Assembly: GCA_963748295.1 (NCBI GenBank)
Contig: CAVVIH010000006.1
Location: forward strand, 434,001-498,000
Source: CAVVIH01 sp963748295
GTDB taxonomy: Bacteria > Acidobacteriota > Vicinamibacteria > Vicinamibacterales > 2-12-FULL-66-21
Length of the DNA stretch: 64,000 bases
Direction: 5' to 3'
This document shows, one piece after another, positions 62,086 to 64,000 of the stretch. Positions within the stretch are counted from its first letter, which is position 1. The number at the start of each line of letters is the position of its first letter. Both the position numbers and the translations under genes were made by a program. A model generated the notes under the pieces. The model did not search any database. It was not told where the DNA came from and worked only from the letters and a program-made list of their open reading frames with translations.

Positions 62086-62628
62086 TTGCTGGTGCTGGTG
62101 ATCGAAAAATTCAAGGGGGGGCACGCGGCGCAGGTGTACATGCGGCTGCGAAAGCGCGGACGGATGCTGCCCGAGGGCGTCCGATATGTCGGGAGCTGGG
62201 TAGACATGGAATTCACGCGTTGCTATCAGCTCATCGAGTGTGCGGATTCGGCGCACCTCAATATCTGGGCGGACCAGTGGGCGGATCTGATCGATTTCGA
62301 GTTCGTCCCGGTGCGCACGGGAACGGAAGCCTTCGCCATCGCCGCGGACTGGGAATCCGTCAAGCACCTGAACTCGACGCCGCAGCCGTTCAAGCCGCGG
62401 CAGTGGACGCGTCAGCACGGAACCGTCGCGTCGGAGCACGTCATTCAGTCGGATGAAAGCTGGTTCGACGCCGCGATCAGCATGCCCGGCGGGCAGGCGC
62501 GGCTCGTCGGCGGCGCGACATCCCGCAAGGGCGCGGAAAGTATCGCGATGCACCAGCTCAATGCGCTCGAGCACCGCAAGTGCACGTCAGCCTGCGACTC
62601 GGATTGGACGCTCACGAGCGGGGAGTGA
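62086..62628 (+). CDS. DUF3303-like protein with C-terminal extension
   Basis: 180 aa from a TTG (62086); a GTG a few codons later is possible. Residues 1-80 resemble DUF3303: VIEKFKGGHAAQVYMRLRKR, LPEGVRYVGSWVDMEFTRCY, HLNIWADQWADLIDFEFVPV. This is a small ferredoxin-like fold of unknown function. The remaining ~100 residues are not recognised. Confidence 0.65.
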   Translation: MLVLVIEKFKGGHAAQVYMRLRKRGRMLPEGVRYVGSWVDMEFTRCYQLIECADSAHLNIWADQWADLIDFEFVPVRTGTEAFAIAADWESVKHLNSTPQPFKPRQWTRQHGTVASEHVIQSDESWFDAAISMPGGQARLVGGATSRKGAESIAMHQLNALEHRKCTSACDSDWTLTSGE

Positions 62629-62775
62629 CCTCGCAACCGCCAACTCGATTGCAGAATCTGGAACCTGGGGACCGGCATCGGCGAATACCTTCTGGAACTG
62701 TCACCAGATTTTTCACGACGGTTCGCGATCGACTGACGCTATCCTAGCGATGCCACGCCTGCAGAAGGATGCGCC

Positions 62776-62931
62776 ATGTCCTCCTCAGTGCGGCTTCGCG
62801 ACCTCCGGTTCCTCTCCGGTCTCGTGGCCCTCGTGCTCACGCTGGCATGGCTGTCGGTGCCGCCGCTGCGCGCGACCACGTCGGCGCTGCTCAAGATCGC
62901 TGCCATCTACCTCACATGGACCCGTGGATAA
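62776..62931 (+). CDS. 51-aa single-helix membrane protein
   Basis: ATG at 62776 opens MSSSVRLRDLRFLSGLVALV, then LTLAWLSVPPLRATTSALLK and IAAIYLTWTRG with a stop at 62929-62931. One or two hydrophobic segments suggest an inner-membrane microprotein. No family recognised and no strong ribosome-binding site. Confidence 0.4.
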   Translation: MSSSVRLRDLRFLSGLVALVLTLAWLSVPPLRATTSALLKIAAIYLTWTRG

Positions 62932-62978
62932 GCGTTCGCTTCAAGCTCTGCCATCGGTATAATCCTTCAAACCTCCGC

Positions 62979-63605
62979 ATGTTCAGGTCCCTCGCTCTGT
63001 TCGTCGTGTGCCTCGCGGCATCCGCCGCGGCGCCCACAGTCGCCCACGCACAGAACCGCGCGTTCGTCGGCGGCCTCGGCGGCGTGACGTTCGGAACCGA
63101 GACCAGCTCCGTATTCGCCGGGCAGGCGGGAGTCCGGATTGCCCGCCAGCTCGTGGTCTTCGGAGAAGTGGGCCGGATGCAGAACGTGCTGCCGAGCGAA
63201 ATCCAGGATCAGATCGACGAGATCCTGCGATCGTTCGAGGCGGACACCGGCGTCGACGCGCTGCTCGAGGCGAAAGTGCCGGCGTTCTACGGCATGGGCG
63301 GAATCCGCTGGAGCACTGACGCCCCGGTCGCGCCGTTCGTCGAAGGCGCGCTCGGCTTCGCGCACCTGACGCTCGATCTGCACGCGGAAATCCAGGGCGT
63401 CGACGTGACCGATCAGGCCGAGGAGATATTCCAGGACGAGGACCTGGACGCGACGAAGTTCCTGCTCGCAGTGGGCGGTGGCATCAACGCCCGCCTCGTC
63501 GCGCAGGTGCGCCTCGACGTCGGCTACCGCTACAAGCGCATCTTCACGGACGACCCCGCGGTCAACGCCAGCGAGGTGTTCGCCGCCATCAAATTCTGGT
63601 TCTAG
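62979..63605 (+). CDS. outer-membrane beta-barrel-like protein
   Basis: 208 aa with a signal peptide (SLALFVVCLAASAAAPTVAHA) and an 8-stranded-barrel pattern: AFVGGLGGVTFG, GQAGVRIARQLVVFGEVGRM, YGMGGIRWSTDAPVAPFVEG, KFLLAVGGGINARLVAQVRL and DVGYRYKRIF. It ends in a terminal aromatic (IKFWF), the usual BAM-recognition signature. Predicted outer-membrane location; function unknown. Confidence 0.78.
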   Translation: MFRSLALFVVCLAASAAAPTVAHAQNRAFVGGLGGVTFGTETSSVFAGQAGVRIARQLVVFGEVGRMQNVLPSEIQDQIDEILRSFEADTGVDALLEAKVPAFYGMGGIRWSTDAPVAPFVEGALGFAHLTLDLHAEIQGVDVTDQAEEIFQDEDLDATKFLLAVGGGINARLVAQVRLDVGYRYKRIFTDDPAVNASEVFAAIKFWF

Positions 63606-63641
63606 CCCTCGTCAGACTGGCTCTGAATCCGATTAGGACCA

Positions 63642-64000
63642 TCAACTCGAGCGCCGCTCGTCGGCGGGACCACGCGGCCGCGAGAGGTTGTGCGCCGTAT
63701 TGATCAGCCCGACGTGCGAGAACGCCTGCGGGTAATTGCCGACCAGCCGCCGCGCATCGACGTCGTAGCTCTCCGACAGCAGACCCACTTCGCTGCGCAC
63801 CTCGAGCAGCCGCTCGAAGAGGCGCCGCGCATCCTCCGTCCGCCCGAGCAGCGCGAGATTGTCCGCCAGCCAGAACGAGCAGAGAAGGAACGCGCCCTCG
63901 CCGGGAGGAAGACCATCGACCTCCGGCACCGTGTTGTAGCGCGCGACGAACGCGTCGCGCGTCAGGTGACGTTCGATCGCCTCCACCGTGCCGCGCACCC
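63642..64000 (-). CDS. GH15-family glucoamylase/trehalase, C-terminal part (continues beyond window)
   Basis: The visible 118 codons read YNTVPEVDGLPPGEGAFLLC, SFWLADNLALLGRTEDARRL and LLSESYDVDARRLVGNYPQA, then FSHVGLINTAHNLSR. This is the end of the (alpha/alpha)6 barrel of GH15 enzymes. The frame is open to the window edge, so the catalytic part and start lie outside. Confidence 0.85.
   Translation of the reverse strand, partial: VRGTVEAIERHLTRDAFVARYNTVPEVDGLPPGEGAFLLCSFWLADNLALLGRTEDARRLFERLLEVRSEVGLLSESYDVDARRLVGNYPQAFSHVGLINTAHNLSRPRGPADERRSS

Overview
The window is one high-GC bacterial chromosome segment. The gene complement points to Acidobacteriota, most likely the Vicinamibacteria side: an orphan MacB/FtsX permease of the acidobacterial ADOP type behind a PadR regulator, a Ser/Thr kinase with FlgO-like and TPR domains, a propeller-type histidine kinase with a NarL-type regulator, GloVer-repeat and collagen-like secreted proteins, and a full LPS-core gene run. 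This assignment is inference from gene families; no rRNA gene is present.

Layout. 1-5.3 kb: 3' part of a TRAP transporter permease, a lipoprotein, an XRE regulator beside an AT-rich patch, an ABM-like protein, Hsp20 and a small conserved protein. 5.5-9.4 kb: ADOP permease, PadR, Crp/Fnr. 9.4-16.5 kb: secreted repeat proteins, a LuxR regulator, a D-aminoacylase-like amidohydrolase, and the 3' tails of two lost genes. 16.7-22 kb: a 53-aa protein, a Rad50-like zinc-hook ATPase read in frame into a Ser/Thr kinase-TPR protein, then a DUF4126 membrane protein. 22-28.8 kb: a flavoprotein disulfide oxidoreductase, the histidine kinase/response regulator pair, a broken collagen-like gene and a secreted Hcp-like protein. 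29-29.3 kb: tRNA-Asp and tRNA-Val. 29.4-37.4 kb (minus): waaA, lpxK, an LpxL-type acyltransferase, waaF, gmhB, rfaE1, rfaE2, waaC and a methyltransferase, many with overlapping start/stop codons. 37.4-40.9 kb (plus): gap, pgk, tpiA, secG, tRNA-Leu(GAG).

From 40.8 to 59.25 kb lies an 18.4-kb integrated island. Its borders are a perfect 61-bp direct repeat: the 3' part of tRNA-Leu(GAG) at 40811-40871 and a second copy at 59189-59249. It carries a PLD-like/GIY-YIG-like/YaaA-like trio at the left end. A minus-strand run follows, encoding two very large unrecognised proteins (about 1,290 and 1,360 aa once frames are joined), a secreted protein and two wall-hydrolase-like proteins (GH19, M15). A broken DUF6361 gene lies at the right end. 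No integrase was recognised. After the island come a beta-lactamase-fold protein without its catalytic Ser/Lys, small secreted proteins, a DUF3303 protein, an outer-membrane barrel and the end of a GH15 hydrolase.

At least fifteen conserved genes are broken by apparent one-base shifts, including LPS-core genes and genes inside the island, often at short homopolymers. The likeliest cause is uncorrected indels in the assembly rather than real decay, so every gene marked as frame-interrupted should be read with that in mind.
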